Under the pieces are notes generated by a model, which ran no database searches, had not been told where the DNA came from, and worked only from the letters and a program-made list of their open reading frames with translations. Made by a program: the position numbers and the translations under genes. From Alloprevotella tannerae ATCC 51259 (lineage in GTDB: Bacteria; Bacteroidota; Bacteroidia; Bacteroidales; Bacteroidaceae), in NCBI RefSeq assembly GCF_000159995.1, contig NZ_GG700642.1, positions 236,829-299,411 of the forward strand: DNA of 62,583 bases, read 5' to 3'. Below, in pieces: positions 1 through 7,670 of the stretch (positions are counted from its first letter, which is position 1; each line of letters starts with the position of its first letter).

Positions 1-229
1 CCACAATGGTCAGGATAACACTGATGTACTATGTGGATTTCTACAGCCTCTTTAATCATCCCGAAAAAGATTGGGAAGCATGCCTGAAAGAAGCGGCCGA
101 AAGCCCTCAAATGCCTTCGCTTTTTGATTAGGGGGCTTGGAATGCCAAAAAGAGAACCTCAACCGCATTGTTTCAGCGATTGAGGCGGTCTTTCCTACTC
201 TTTTTGACGTTTATCGGACAGCAATAATA
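1..229 (+). mobile_element. 3' end of an insertion sequence (transposase C-terminus plus IS end), cut by the window edge
   Basis: The first 131 bases encode the last about 42 residues of a protein read in frame from base 3 (an ATG lies at 6, the stop TAG at 129-131), ending in the residues MPSLFD. Bases 11-229 are repeated in inverted orientation, base for base as far as I can compare, at 62365-62583, which is how a multicopy IS behaves. Homology between the two copies stops just after GCAATAATA at 221-229, so the IS end is probably there. I cannot assign the transposase family from this short tail. The element continues leftwards out of the window. Confidence 0.7.
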
Positions 230-346
230 CTTTTATCTGAATATCTTCGTCTTATCTTTTGCTACTCCGCGTTTTGATCGTATTCGTTCAGCGCTAAGTA
301 TTTCCGATCAGAAAGACGCAAAGGGAAGCAAAAGACAGGATTTGTT

Positions 347-1912
347 TTATTTTTTTACACTAAACGAATAGCCGTTCCACTTAAATACAATATTTTCGCT
401 CGGTGACTCTACGTTTGAGTTCAGATAGATATCCTTGCCTCTTCGTGGCAGTTGAATGGCGCCTATATGCTTCATCTCGATAAGCTTCTTTAAGTCGGGT
501 AGGGGGCGCAACTTACGTGTTGTCGGATCATAGTCATAGCAATAGCATCTTGATGACATTCCGCCCATTAGTTGTTCCAATACCACAATCAACAGTTTGT
601 GTCCGTTATTTCTATTCCAAACTCCAGCTTCGAGATTTCTCGACAGGTCACTGTTGTTGGATGACAGCCATCCTTTTTTTAGGTTGTAGGTGATCGAACA
701 ATCATCTTCATAAAAAGCTTTTGTGCCGGTAACATTCGAAGTTTCCTCTGTGTCTACCTTCATAGTACGTTTGCCCGTAGCATATTCAACCAATATTTTT
801 CGTGGGTCTCCGTCATTGCCCATCCACTGTTTGCAGAAAGCAAGCGTCAGGTTGAAAATGTTGGGCGTACCTTCTGATTGAGGCAGACTTATCTGTGTTT
901 CTCCCCAGTAGTCTTCCAAGGCACTGCCAAATGCTGCGCGATGGTTTTCTGCTACATTCTCAGAAATCCATTCCTCTTCTTCTTCTCCACATTCACAATC
1001 ACTTCCCGCTCCTTTGTACCCATCTTCGCTTGCTTCTTTATTTGCTTTCATGTTTGAGCGTCCTGTAGGTCCGAAGCCGCGTCCCTCAAGATCATCATTG
1101 TCGTTGTAGAATTTTGTTGTTGGATACTTCTTGAGATTTATGTTACCAATCTTTCCAATATGATGAATCTCGCACTCATTCAGTGTTATCTCACTATTAT
1201 CTAAGCCGAAAAGCGTTCCCTCATTCTGTGATATACGGCACCGAGTGAAATTGGAATTTGTACAGTCCATAATCGAGATCATCGTAAACTCGCGACAACG
1301 ATAGAAGTCACAATCCTCAAAGGTCATATTTGCACAGTTGAGCAGTTCCATAATGCTGTAAGAGCAATCGCGGATGATACTTTTTTTGCAAACAAGATTC
1401 TTTGTATTCGTGGCCGTGATGCCCTCAATACCGCACCCGAAGAGGTCGCAGCGGTCTATTTCTATATCTTCACACTGCTTAAACTCCAATACACCGCCGG
1501 TGCAATACCCTTCGTCGGTATGCCCAGCTGTGAAGTTGATCAGCTTAATGCCCTTACACTTCAGGAAACTGAGCGGGTATGCATAGCGTGGAGATATAAG
1601 AATAGTAGCCCCATCTTTGCCTTTTATGGTGAGGTTTTTCACCTTGTTGAGGGTCAGCATGTGGCCATCTGTTTCGTAATTTCTTATCAGCATGCTCTTA
1701 GTGTCGATGTCGTATTCAGCTGCTTCCATACCCAGTTCCTTACATAAGTCACCATTCTCAAGAACATCCGACAGATTGATGACTCCCTCGACTATAATGG
1801 TGCGATTAGAACCCAATGCTTTGACAAATTCGAGGGCTGTGCTTACCTTATAGTCTTTAGCATTTAGGCCGATAGCCATTAGCAAAAAAAAGGATAAAAG
1901 AAATTTTCTCAT
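347..1912 (-). CDS. Secreted right-handed beta-helix protein (paralogue A)
   Basis: This 521-residue protein starts with a clean signal peptide (MRKFLLSFFLLMAIGLNA). Residues of about 90-260 form short repeats with regularly spaced Cys, Asn and Ile (CKSIIRDC, NMTFEDCDFYRCRE, ITLNECEIHHIG) typical of a right-handed parallel beta-helix (pectate-lyase-like fold). A short acidic linker (CECGEEEEEW) precedes a C-terminal domain ending in FKWNGYSFSVKK. It is about 60-65% identical by eye to the gene immediately upstream (2242-3810), so the pair is a tandem duplication. No catalytic residues can be named. An exported or surface role is inferred from the signal peptide and fold; the substrate is unknown. 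Confidence 0.8.
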   Translation of the reverse strand: MRKFLLSFFLLMAIGLNAKDYKVSTALEFVKALGSNRTIIVEGVINLSDVLENGDLCKELGMEAAEYDIDTKSMLIRNYETDGHMLTLNKVKNLTIKGKDGATILISPRYAYPLSFLKCKGIKLINFTAGHTDEGYCTGGVLEFKQCEDIEIDRCDLFGCGIEGITATNTKNLVCKKSIIRDCSYSIMELLNCANMTFEDCDFYRCREFTMISIMDCTNSNFTRCRISQNEGTLFGLDNSEITLNECEIHHIGKIGNINLKKYPTTKFYNDNDDLEGRGFGPTGRSNMKANKEASEDGYKGAGSDCECGEEEEEWISENVAENHRAAFGSALEDYWGETQISLPQSEGTPNIFNLTLAFCKQWMGNDGDPRKILVEYATGKRTMKVDTEETSNVTGTKAFYEDDCSITYNLKKGWLSSNNSDLSRNLEAGVWNRNNGHKLLIVVLEQLMGGMSSRCYCYDYDPTTRKLRPLPDLKKLIEMKHIGAIQLPRRGKDIYLNSNVESPSENIVFKWNGYSFSVKK

Positions 1913-2241
1913 AGTTATTTGTTTTTTAGATTATTGTAATAGAGATAGGTAAATAGCCCCCAAAGCTAGGCTGACTGCTGCGAGAACTGAAGCGACCTCA
2001 AGTTTACGCCTGGAGAAAGATGGGTGCAGTCTCTGTTCTTTATTTAATAGATGTGTAAATAACGTTTGCTGTCTAAATGTAGAGATGATATTTCTTGCGA
2101 ATGTAGTGAAATGTATGGAAGTAGGCAATATCTTCCTTTTCTTTTATCGTAAATCTGTGTACAAAGCTTTTCAAGTTTCCTGCGTTCTACTCTCAATGAC
2201 TGAGAGCAGAACGGACGCCAATGCCTGTAAGGCACACAAGC
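1913..2241. other. Intergenic spacer between the beta-helix paralogues, part of the duplicated unit
   Basis: There is no convincing gene here. The first 40 or so bases upstream of paralogue A (from about 1913) closely resemble those upstream of paralogue B (from about 3811), including the ATTGnAATAGAnA stretch, and shorter stretches of similarity continue. The duplication therefore took the upstream region together with the coding region. Confidence 0.6.
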
Positions 2242-3810
2242 TTATTTCCCCTTTTTTACATTAAACGAATAGCCGTTCCATTTGAATATGACATCTTCTC
2301 CGGCAGCATAGACGGTGAGCGTGATATCCTTTCCCTTCTTAGGCAGCATAATGTAGCCATAATGCTTCATTTCGATAAACTCTTTCATGTCGGGCAGGGG
2401 GCGTAGTTTGCGGGTCTCGGGGTCATAGTCATAGCAATAACACATCGCCGACATTTCGCGCTCAGGTTGCTCTAATATTAAAATCAACAGCTTGTGTTTG
2501 TCATTTCTATTCCAAATGGCGGCCTCAAGGTTTTTCATCTGCTTTGTGTTGTATGATGCAAGCCATCCATCTTTTATATTATAACCGATCGCACAACCAT
2601 CTCCAAAAAAACCTTTTGTGCCGCTAACATTAAAAATATCCTCCCCGTCTTCCTTCATAGAGCGTTTGCCCGTAGCGTATTCAAAAAAGATTCTCCGTGG
2701 GTCTTCATCATTACCCGTCCATTGTTTGCAGAAAGCAAGTGTCAGGTTGAAGATATTGGGTGCACCTTCCGATTGAGGCAAACTAATCTCTGTACTGCCC
2801 CAGTAGTCTTCCAAAGTATTACCAAAAGCTTTGCGATGATTTTTTTCAACCTCATTAGCATCCCAAAGGGCATAAAAATCATCATCTTCTATTCTTTCCT
2901 CTCCATCTTCACACTCTTCCGTCTCATCATCCTCTATGCTTGCTCTCAAGTTCGGGCGTCCGGTAGGTCCGAAGCCGCGACCTTCAAGCGCATCTTCGTC
3001 TTGGAAGAACTTCGTGGTAGGGTAGTCGTTGATGTTTATATTGCCGATAGGGCCAACGTGATGAATCTCGCACTCATTCAGTGTTATCTCGCTATAATAT
3101 AAGCCGAAAAGCGTTCCTCGGTTCTGTGATATGCGACATCTGATAAAATTCGTATTTGTGCATTTTAAGACTGGGATCATCGTAAGCTCGCGGCAGCGGT
3201 AGAAGTCACAATCCTCAAAGGTTGTATTTGAACAGTTACGCAGTGCCATAATGCTGTAAGTACAATCGCGGATAATACTCTTTTTGCAGACAAGGTTTGT
3301 CGTTCCTACGGCCGTGATGCCCTCAATACCGCATCCGAAGAGGTCGCAGCGCTCAATCTCTATATTTTGACATAGCTCGAATTTCAATACGCCGCCGGTA
3401 CAATACCCCTCATCGGTATGTCCTGCCGTGAAGTTGATCAATTTAATGTCCTTACACATTCGGAAACTGAGTGGGTAGGCATAGCGTGGGGATACCATAA
3501 TCGCAGCTCCGTCTTCGCCTTTTATGGTGAGGTTTTTCACTTTGTTGATGATCAGCATATGGCCATCGTATTCTTCTCTTCGTAGCAATGTAGACTTGGG
3601 TTCGAGGTCATCGTCGTATGCTTCTATGCCCAGTTGCTCACAGATGTAATCGTTCTCAAGAACATCCGACAGATTGATGATACCTTGGACTATAACAGTT
3701 CGATTAGGCTTCAATGCTTTGATGAAATCAAGTGCTGTACTTACCTTATAGTCTTTCGCATTTATCCCAACAGATATCAGCAAAAATAGGGATAAAAGTA
3801 ACTTTCTCAT
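2242..3810 (-). CDS. Secreted right-handed beta-helix protein (paralogue B)
   Basis: This 522-residue protein has the signal peptide MRKLLLSLFLLISVGINA and the same order as its downstream neighbour: a short N-terminal domain, beta-helix repeats from about residue 90 to 260, a highly acidic linker around residues 290-315 (many Glu and Asp), and a C-terminal domain ending in FKWNGYSFNVKKGK. The linker is the most divergent part of the pair, while the helix coils and the C-terminal domain are conserved. The start ATG is supported by the signal peptide. Each gene has its own similar upstream region, so both are probably transcribed. The function is unknown, and export is the only part I would rely on. 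Confidence 0.8.
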   Translation of the reverse strand: MRKLLLSLFLLISVGINAKDYKVSTALDFIKALKPNRTVIVQGIINLSDVLENDYICEQLGIEAYDDDLEPKSTLLRREEYDGHMLIINKVKNLTIKGEDGAAIMVSPRYAYPLSFRMCKDIKLINFTAGHTDEGYCTGGVLKFELCQNIEIERCDLFGCGIEGITAVGTTNLVCKKSIIRDCTYSIMALRNCSNTTFEDCDFYRCRELTMIPVLKCTNTNFIRCRISQNRGTLFGLYYSEITLNECEIHHVGPIGNININDYPTTKFFQDEDALEGRGFGPTGRPNLRASIEDDETEECEDGEERIEDDDFYALWDANEVEKNHRKAFGNTLEDYWGSTEISLPQSEGAPNIFNLTLAFCKQWTGNDEDPRRIFFEYATGKRSMKEDGEDIFNVSGTKGFFGDGCAIGYNIKDGWLASYNTKQMKNLEAAIWNRNDKHKLLILILEQPEREMSAMCYCYDYDPETRKLRPLPDMKEFIEMKHYGYIMLPKKGKDITLTVYAAGEDVIFKWNGYSFNVKKGK

Positions 3811-4410
3811 AATTATTTGTTTTTAGATTATTGCAATAGGAAGAGAGTTCTAACAAGTAGACCGGGCGTGAAGGCTGCAAGGGCAGAAGCAAGCCCGAAC
3901 TTATCAAGCGGATAGTGAGTTGTCGCAGCCTCTGTTCTTCATCTGAAGAAGTGTGGATAGCGTTTGTTTGCTAAATAATTTTATGATAGAGCTTGCGAAT
4001 GTAACGAAATATTCAGCAATCAGCCATCATTTCCTCTTTTTTTGTTGTAAATCTGTATATAAAACTTTTGGGGAGGTGTAAACTCATAGAAGTAGCAAAG
4101 CACCTTAAATTTACTAAGTGTAAATCATCTCGTATAGCTGTATGATAAAAAGATAAATCGTGATTGGCAAGCTTAAGCGGCAAGGCACGCTTAAGTTCCC
4201 ACAAGCTCTTAGGCTTGGCCTTTTGGCTGGACGAGCGTTGGAGCGAAGCGACAATACTGTCATAATGTGTTGGGAGATAGCAAGCCCTTAGGGTAGGGCT
4301 TTTAAAGTTTCCCCTCATGAGTTTTCACGACTGCTTTTTTGCAGTTACACCTCTTAGCTGTCTTAGCACGCGCGGCGGTTCAGGCAACAGTTTACTACTT
4401 GTTGTAAAAA
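3811..4410. other. Gene-free region upstream of paralogue B
   Basis: There is no supportable gene; the minus-strand ORF at 4013-4318 has no recognisable features and unnatural composition. The region holds the presumed promoter of paralogue B and a small hairpin at 4172-4195 (CTTAAGCG and its complement around an 8-base loop). It runs into the 22-bp repeat array at 4411. Confidence 0.5.
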
Positions 4411-4498
4411 TTCCCACCTATGGGGAGTAAATTTCCCACTTAAGGGAATTAAAATTTCCACCTATGGGAATTTATTTTCCCACGTAGGGAAATTTTTG
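4411..4498. repeat. 22-bp-period dyad array 1 (4 units)
   Basis: Four units start at 4411, 4433, 4455 and 4477, an exact 22-bp step. Each unit is a dyad of type TTCCC-N6-GGGAA: TTCCCACCTATGGGGA, TTCCCACTTAAGGGAA, TTTCCACCTATGGGAA and TTCCCACGTAGGGAAA. AT-rich linkers of about 6 bp separate the dyads. It lies between the promoter side of the beta-helix genes and an IS3 remnant. The architecture matches seven other arrays in this window although the core sequence differs. Confidence 0.9.
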
Positions 4499-4513
4499 AG
4501 GTCATAATGCGTC

Positions 4514-4639
4514 TGTAATGTCCTAGAATTAGTTGACAACTTTGGTTCTTAATTTAATTCTTCTTTGACAAGTTTATTTGCTAAGTTCAAATACGCTTGT
4601 CGTAGTCTTTTCTTAACTACATAGTTAGTTGACAGTTGT
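4514..4639. repeat. Direct repeat, left copy, flanking the IS3 remnant
   Basis: About 126 bp here recur in the same orientation at 4999-5124 (offset 485 bp), roughly 90% identical by eye. Both copies begin TGTAATGTCCTAGAATTAGT and end with TTAGTTGACAGTTGT. A short third piece beginning TGTCCTCGAAT lies at 5130. The 5' part looks like an IS end, but the orientation is direct, so simple terminal inverted repeats do not explain it. Confidence 0.75.
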
Positions 4640-4732
4640 CTTCTAATTGCAAAATTACTCTTTTATTTTCTTGTTGCGGTTGTTTCTGCCTCCTTCTTTT
4701 ATTGTTGGACTTAATAATGTGTGCCGAGGAAG

Positions 4733-5056
4733 TTATGCCGTCAACCTTCCGACTTCTTCCATTGGCGTTCTCATCTGCAGACTCTGATGCGGTCTGAACG
4801 TGTTGTACAGGTCGATGGCTTTCTTTGTGAGGCGCCTGACCTGCTGCAGACTTTTGTCTTCTGTACTGAAGAGCCATCCGTTCTTGAGCGTATTGTTCAT
4901 CCTCTCGGCCAGGGCGTTGTGCAATGGGTCTCCGCTTTGCGTCATACTTATTTGTATTCCAAGAGATTTGAGTTTGTCGACGTACTCATTGCAGCAGTTG
5001 TAATGTCCTAGAATTAGTTGACAACTTTGGTTCTTAATTTCATCCTTCTTTGACAA
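4733..5056 (-). pseudogene. IS3-family transposase (OrfB) remnant, C-terminal fragment
   Basis: The translation contains the end of an IS3/IS150-type integrase core (rve): residues reading GDPLHNALAERMNNTLKNGW, then YNTFRPHQSLQMRTPMEEV, which is the usual C-terminal signature of this family. Only about 90 residues of a roughly 280-residue transposase are present, and the first two catalytic Asp are missing. The first about 20 residues of the open frame are encoded by the flanking direct repeat (4999-5124) and are probably not transposase sequence. The element is dead. Confidence 0.8.
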
Positions 5057-5124
5057 GTTTATTTGTTAAATTCAGCTAGGCTTGTCGCAGTCTTTTCTTA
5101 ACTACACAGTTAGTTGACAGTTGT
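4999..5124. repeat. Direct repeat, right copy
   Basis: This is the second copy of the 126-bp repeat at 4514-4639. It is followed at 5127-5160 by a partial third copy of its first 18 or so bases. The repeats bracket the IS3 remnant, suggesting nested insertions or recombination between IS copies. Confidence 0.75.
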
Positions 5125-5235
5125 TGCAATGTCCTCGAATCAGTTGATGTCCTGCGATTGTCATTGAGTAGATAAAGAAGCATAGACTTTGGCCTAAAAG
5201 CCGTGCGACTGACTCGGTGAGTAAAAAGATTTACG

Positions 5236-5243
5236 TAACTTTG
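5236..5243 (+). promoter_or_regulatory. Bacteroidetes -7 box for the PD40 gene
   Basis: TAACTTTG matches the TAnnTTTG -7 consensus of the Bacteroidetes primary sigma factor and lies 28 bp before the ATG at 5272. I see no good -33 box at the usual 19-20 bp spacing. Confidence 0.45.
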
Positions 5244-5271
5244 CTGCTACGTTATTTACGCAGCAATAAAT

Positions 5272-6528
5272 ATGTACGCAAGATATTTAGCATTCTTATT
5301 ACCCTTGCTTATGCTCTCGCAAACTGCAGAAGCGCAACGACGAACAGGGGAAAAGGATCGTCCGGCATCGAAGGTCGCAGAAAAAAACGTAGATGCGGAA
5401 ACGCTCATTCGCACTTACCGCTTTGATGAGGCTATTAGCAGTTTGCAGCATCAAATAGCAACGGCTAAACGTCAGAAAAAAACTACTATACAGTTGGAGC
5501 AGGCGCTAAGTCGTGCCCGTTTAGGCGCTATAATGCTGTCGGCTACGGAGAAAGTTCGGATTATTGACAGTTTGGTCGTTGATCGCGGTAGCATTCCTAT
5601 TCCACAATTACGAAAAGGTTTGGGAAAACTACAAGCGGCGCAGACCTTGGCTGTTGCGCTTGGACTGACGGCTAAGCGTGTCGGCGAAGCTGCTTATATT
5701 AACGACTGGGGCGACAGGGCTTATTTCGCCATGGCCGATACGACGGAAAACCTGCGCTTATATGTGGCCAATCGTTTTGGACAGAAATGGGGAGAACCAT
5801 CACTTTTGCCGGGTTTTGCGCTGCAGGAGCGGAACGAAGATTTCCCTTTTATGGATCCAGATGGCGTGACCCTCTACTTCGCAGCAGATGGCGCAGAGAG
5901 TTTGGGCGGCTATGACCTCTTCCAAACACGCTATGATGCAGATGCCAAAGCCTTTTTGAAGCCCCAGAATCTGGGTATGCCTTTTAATTCGCCGGCCAAC
6001 GATTTCTTGATGGTCATTGATCGGGCGAATAATATGGGTTGGTTTGTCTCCGATCGTTATCAGCCGGTTGATAAGTTGTGTATTTACTCTTTTATTCCGA
6101 ATGATAATCGCGAAGTTTACGATGCCTCGACCCCTAAAAATACTTTGCGCCAATTGGCTATGCTGATGCCGCTGGAGCTTTCGCAGATTTCGCCGGAAGA
6201 ACGCCGCCAATTGGCCGCTGATTATGCGAAAAACAAGCAGGAAAGTAAGCGTGAGGATAAGAGCAACGTGTTTATTATCAATGATAACACGGTCTACCAC
6301 TCGCTGGATGAGTTTCGCCATACTGAAGCTCGCAAGGCAGCAAAAGAATGGTGGGATGCATCGCAGCGCTTACAAGCTGTCGGCGAACAACTTGACGAAC
6401 TTCGGCGCGTTTATGCAAAGCAAAAAACGGGCGGCGAGGAGATTCTCCGCTTAGAGCAAGAGCAGGCTGCACTGCAAGCAAAGGCTTCGGCCGCTGCGGT
6501 GCGTATGCGAGCATTGGAATTAAAATAA
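5272..6528 (+). CDS. Exported PD40 beta-propeller-repeat protein
   Basis: This 418-residue protein has signal peptide MYARYLAFLLPLLMLSQTAEAQ. Residues of about 45-120 look helical (TPR-like). Residues of about 140-275 carry WD40-like PD40 motifs (FPFMDPDGVTLYFAADG, GGYDLFQTRYD, DFLMVIDRANNMGWFVSDR). The C-terminal 80 residues are a charged coiled coil. PD40 proteins of this type in Bacteroidetes often have a C-terminal OmpA domain and act in the envelope or type IX secretion; this one has no OmpA domain, so I do not equate it with PorE. The next gene follows after 22 bp and may share its transcript. Confidence 0.7.
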   Translation: MYARYLAFLLPLLMLSQTAEAQRRTGEKDRPASKVAEKNVDAETLIRTYRFDEAISSLQHQIATAKRQKKTTIQLEQALSRARLGAIMLSATEKVRIIDSLVVDRGSIPIPQLRKGLGKLQAAQTLAVALGLTAKRVGEAAYINDWGDRAYFAMADTTENLRLYVANRFGQKWGEPSLLPGFALQERNEDFPFMDPDGVTLYFAADGAESLGGYDLFQTRYDADAKAFLKPQNLGMPFNSPANDFLMVIDRANNMGWFVSDRYQPVDKLCIYSFIPNDNREVYDASTPKNTLRQLAMLMPLELSQISPEERRQLAADYAKNKQESKREDKSNVFIINDNTVYHSLDEFRHTEARKAAKEWWDASQRLQAVGEQLDELRRVYAKQKTGGEEILRLEQEQAALQAKASAAAVRMRALELK

Positions 6529-6550
6529 TCTTGTTTGGAAAGAAAAAGAT

Positions 6551-7429
6551 ATGAAAAGTTATTTTGAACCTTCAGAATTGATTATCAATAGTGATGGCAG
6601 CGTATTCCACTTACATCTGAAGCCGGAGCAGTTGGCTGATAAAGTGATCTTAGTAGGCGACCCCGGCCGCGTGCCAATGGTGGCGAGCTTCTTTGATGAA
6701 AAGGAGTGTGATGTGCAAAGCCGAGAATTCAGAACCATTACAGGGCGCTTTCAAAACAAGCGAATAACGGTTGTCTCTACGGGCATTGGATGTGATAATA
6801 TAGATATTGTATTAAACGAACTGGACGCGCTGGCTAATATTGACTTTGAAACGCGCACGGTGAAACCGCAATTGCGTCAATTGGAGCTTGTGCGGATTGG
6901 GACGTGCGGCGGCTTGCAACCGAATACGCCTGAGGGCACTTTTGTCGCAAGCGTGAAGAGTATAGGTTTTGATGGCCTGCTCAACTTCTATGCCGGACGC
7001 GACGAGGCTTGCGACTTGGCGATGGAGAAAGCCTTCGTGCAGCATATGGGTTGGAAAGGAGCGCAGTGTATCGCTCACCCATATATCATCGATGCTGATA
7101 AGGAACTGATCGAGCGTGTTGCGTCAGAAGATATGGTGCGCGGCGTGACGATTGCTTGCGGCGGTTTCTTCGGTCCGCAAGGGCGCGAGTTGCGCATTCC
7201 GCTTGCCGACAGCAATCAGAATGAGAAGATTATGCATTTTGAATATGACGGCTTGCGCATTACAAACTTTGAAATGGAGAGCAGTGCCTTAGCCGGTCTC
7301 GCACGCTTAATGGGCCATAAGGCAATGACCTGCTGTATGGTGATTGCAAACCGCTTGGCCGGACGGGCGAATCCGAACTATAAAAACAGTATTGAGCTAT
7401 TGATCGAACGCGTATTGGAGCGTATCTGA
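6551..7429 (+). CDS. Nucleoside phosphorylase (uridine phosphorylase-like)
   Basis: This 292-residue enzyme belongs to the PNP/UDP phosphorylase (NP-I) family and cleaves nucleosides with phosphate to base plus pentose 1-phosphate in the cytoplasm. The phosphate-binding GDPGRV motif is near residue 37, STGIGCDN near residue 75, RIGTCGGLQ near residue 117, and the ribose/base-binding NFEMESSALAGLA near residue 240. The ExES-type motif and length fit uridine phosphorylase-like members, but the base specificity cannot be fixed by reading. It lies 22 bp after the PD40 gene and is convergent with feoAB. Confidence 0.85.
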   Translation: MKSYFEPSELIINSDGSVFHLHLKPEQLADKVILVGDPGRVPMVASFFDEKECDVQSREFRTITGRFQNKRITVVSTGIGCDNIDIVLNELDALANIDFETRTVKPQLRQLELVRIGTCGGLQPNTPEGTFVASVKSIGFDGLLNFYAGRDEACDLAMEKAFVQHMGWKGAQCIAHPYIIDADKELIERVASEDMVRGVTIACGGFFGPQGRELRIPLADSNQNEKIMHFEYDGLRITNFEMESSALAGLARLMGHKAMTCCMVIANRLAGRANPNYKNSIELLIERVLERI

Positions 7430-7609
7430 TTTCTAATTTATTTTGATTAAAAAAGTTCGATCATTATTTGGCAATATAAAGGGAAGATTGTATTTTTACC
7501 ACGTGACCTGATGCAATCTTTTTACCTTAATTGCTAATCAACTAATGAGAGCGAAAGGGCAGCTGAGTAAGAAGTGCTTGGTTGCCTTTCTTTTATGCTT
7601 TCTGCAAGA

Positions 7610-7651
7610 AAGCGGCGCACGCAATCGTGATGATGCGTGCGTCGCTTCTTT
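7610..7651. terminator. Bidirectional hairpin terminator between the phosphorylase gene and feoAB
   Basis: A strong stem pairs AAGCGGCGCACGCA with TGCGTGCGTCGCTT around a short loop. It is followed by a T-rich stretch in the plus direction and lies between two convergent genes. Confidence 0.75.
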
Positions 7652-7670
7652 ATAAAATGTGGCTACTGGT

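Noticed and set aside
5800-6321. Antisense open frame of 173 codons opposite the PD40 gene
   Set aside because: Shadow of a well-supported gene; no motif.
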